The notes beneath the pieces were generated by a model, which saw nothing but the letters and a program-made list of their open reading frames with translations, made no database searches and was not told where the DNA came from. A DNA stretch of 13,698 bases. It comes from Betaproteobacteria bacterium (GTDB lineage Bacteria > Pseudomonadota > Gammaproteobacteria > Burkholderiales > Casimicrobiaceae). The position numbers were made by a program, and so were the translations under genes. Positions 13,117-13,698 of the stretch are shown here, one piece after another. Numbering within the stretch: the first letter of the stretch is position 1; each line of letters starts with the position of its first letter. The DNA is taken from the NCBI GenBank assembly GCA_013298455.1, contig JAAFHR010000034.1, positions 1 through 13,698 on the forward strand, in the 5' to 3' direction.

Positions 13117-13698
13117 ATGAATCCCGACGCGGCGCCCGATCCTGCCAGTGCTCCAAAGCGCCTCACCAAAGGCTCGCAGCCGATCAAAGACAGCGCGCCG
13201 CTCGCGCTCGTTCAACGCCGCGCCGCCGAGGCGCTCCTTGCGGTGCTTGCGGGCAGCAACGCCGAATCGGCGATGGCTCGAATTGACACCAGCCAACTCG
13301 ACGGCGCATCGCGCTCGGCACTCGCTGATTTGGTGCTCGGCACGCTCCGATTTTTTGGCGAAACCCGCGCCATCGTTCGTCAATTTGTTCGCGCCAAACC
13401 CGAGCCCTTGATTGAGGCGATTTTGTGGGTGGCGGTGTATCAGCTGGCGCACAGCAAAACAGCGTCGCATGTGATTGTGTCGCAAGCGGTCGCGGCGGTT
13501 GAATCGATCAACCGGGGCGCGAAAGGCTTCGCCAACGCGGTACTTCGTAACTACCTACGTGAGCCCGAAGCGGCGCTCGCTAAAGCACGCGAATCAGACG
13601 AAGGTGAATGGAATCATCCAACGTGGTGGGTGAAACGCGTACGCGCGGATCATCCCGATTGGTGGGAGCTCATTTTGCGCGGCGGCAACGCACAGGGG
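13117..13698 (+). CDS. rsmB: 16S rRNA (cytosine-5-)-methyltransferase RsmB, 3' part beyond the window
   Basis: RsmB (Sun/Fmu) methylates C967 of 16S rRNA using S-adenosylmethionine, in the cytoplasm. I read 194 codons, open to the window edge, covering the N-terminal NusB-like RNA-binding domain. Family marks are ADLVLGTLRFFGETR (DxxYGTLR-like), AILWVAVYQLAH, HVIVSQAVAAVESINRGAKG, FANAVLRNYLRE, then NHPTWWVKRVRADHPDWWEL, which leads into the methyltransferase domain (not in the window). The start ATG at 13117 has no clear Shine-Dalgarno. The first 25 or so residues are alanine/proline-rich and not conserved, so a later start is possible. It is a housekeeping gene and not part of the phosphate cluster. 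Confidence 0.9.
   Translation, partial: MNPDAAPDPASAPKRLTKGSQPIKDSAPLALVQRRAAEALLAVLAGSNAESAMARIDTSQLDGASRSALADLVLGTLRFFGETRAIVRQFVRAKPEPLIEAILWVAVYQLAHSKTASHVIVSQAVAAVESINRGAKGFANAVLRNYLREPEAALAKARESDEGEWNHPTWWVKRVRADHPDWWELILRGGNAQG

Noticed and set aside
1..13698. CRISPR arrays, insertion sequences, tRNA genes, phage genes or defence systems
   Set aside because: I saw no direct-repeat arrays, transposase motifs, cloverleaf sequences or defence proteins; the window is occupied by conserved phosphate genes and rsmB.

Overview
The window looks like chromosomal DNA from a Gram-negative bacterium, most likely a betaproteobacterium of Burkholderiales type. This placement is inferred from the style of the proteins (SixA, RsmB, PstSCAB, PhoU), a TonB-dependent outer-membrane receptor, moderately high GC, and a REP-like palindrome in the pstB-phoU gap of a kind I associate with that order. 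The genus cannot be named from the sequence alone. I see no phage, insertion sequence, CRISPR array, tRNA or rRNA.

Almost everything concerns phosphate. At the left, on the minus strand, ppk1 (polyphosphate kinase) and sixA (phosphohistidine phosphatase, cut by the window edge) overlap by ATGA. A 207-bp divergent intergenic region separates them from a plus-strand block: a TonB-dependent receptor, then a predicted CpdB-type nucleotidase lipoprotein, then a secreted Sel1-repeat protein that overlaps cpdB by ATGA. A 272-bp AT-rich regulatory region leads into pstS-pstC-pstA-pstB-phoU, the complete high-affinity phosphate ABC transporter with its signalling partner. At the right edge is the 5' part of rsmB (16S rRNA m5C methyltransferase), a housekeeping gene unrelated to phosphate.

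The genes suggest a scavenging pathway. The TonB receptor could bring a phosphorylated compound across the outer membrane. The CpdB-type lipoprotein would cut 2',3'-cyclic and 3'-nucleotides to release phosphate. PstSCAB would import the phosphate, PhoU would report transporter state to a PhoR/PhoB pair that is not in this window, and PPK would store the surplus as polyphosphate. Supporting this, the ppk/receptor intergenic region holds two divergently oriented GTCA-N7-GTCA pairs that resemble PhoB boxes, one facing each gene. The receptor's substrate is not known, and the receptor-cpdB-sel1 unit is the least ordinary part of the window.

The intergenic regions hold several clear structures: two hairpins after the receptor gene, the second directly in front of the cpdB ribosome-binding site; a perfect 10-bp inverted repeat upstream of pstS; two long stems between pstS and pstC; a 29-nt-arm REP-like palindrome between pstB and phoU; and a 12-bp hairpin after phoU. 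No gene-free stretch exceeds 300 bases.
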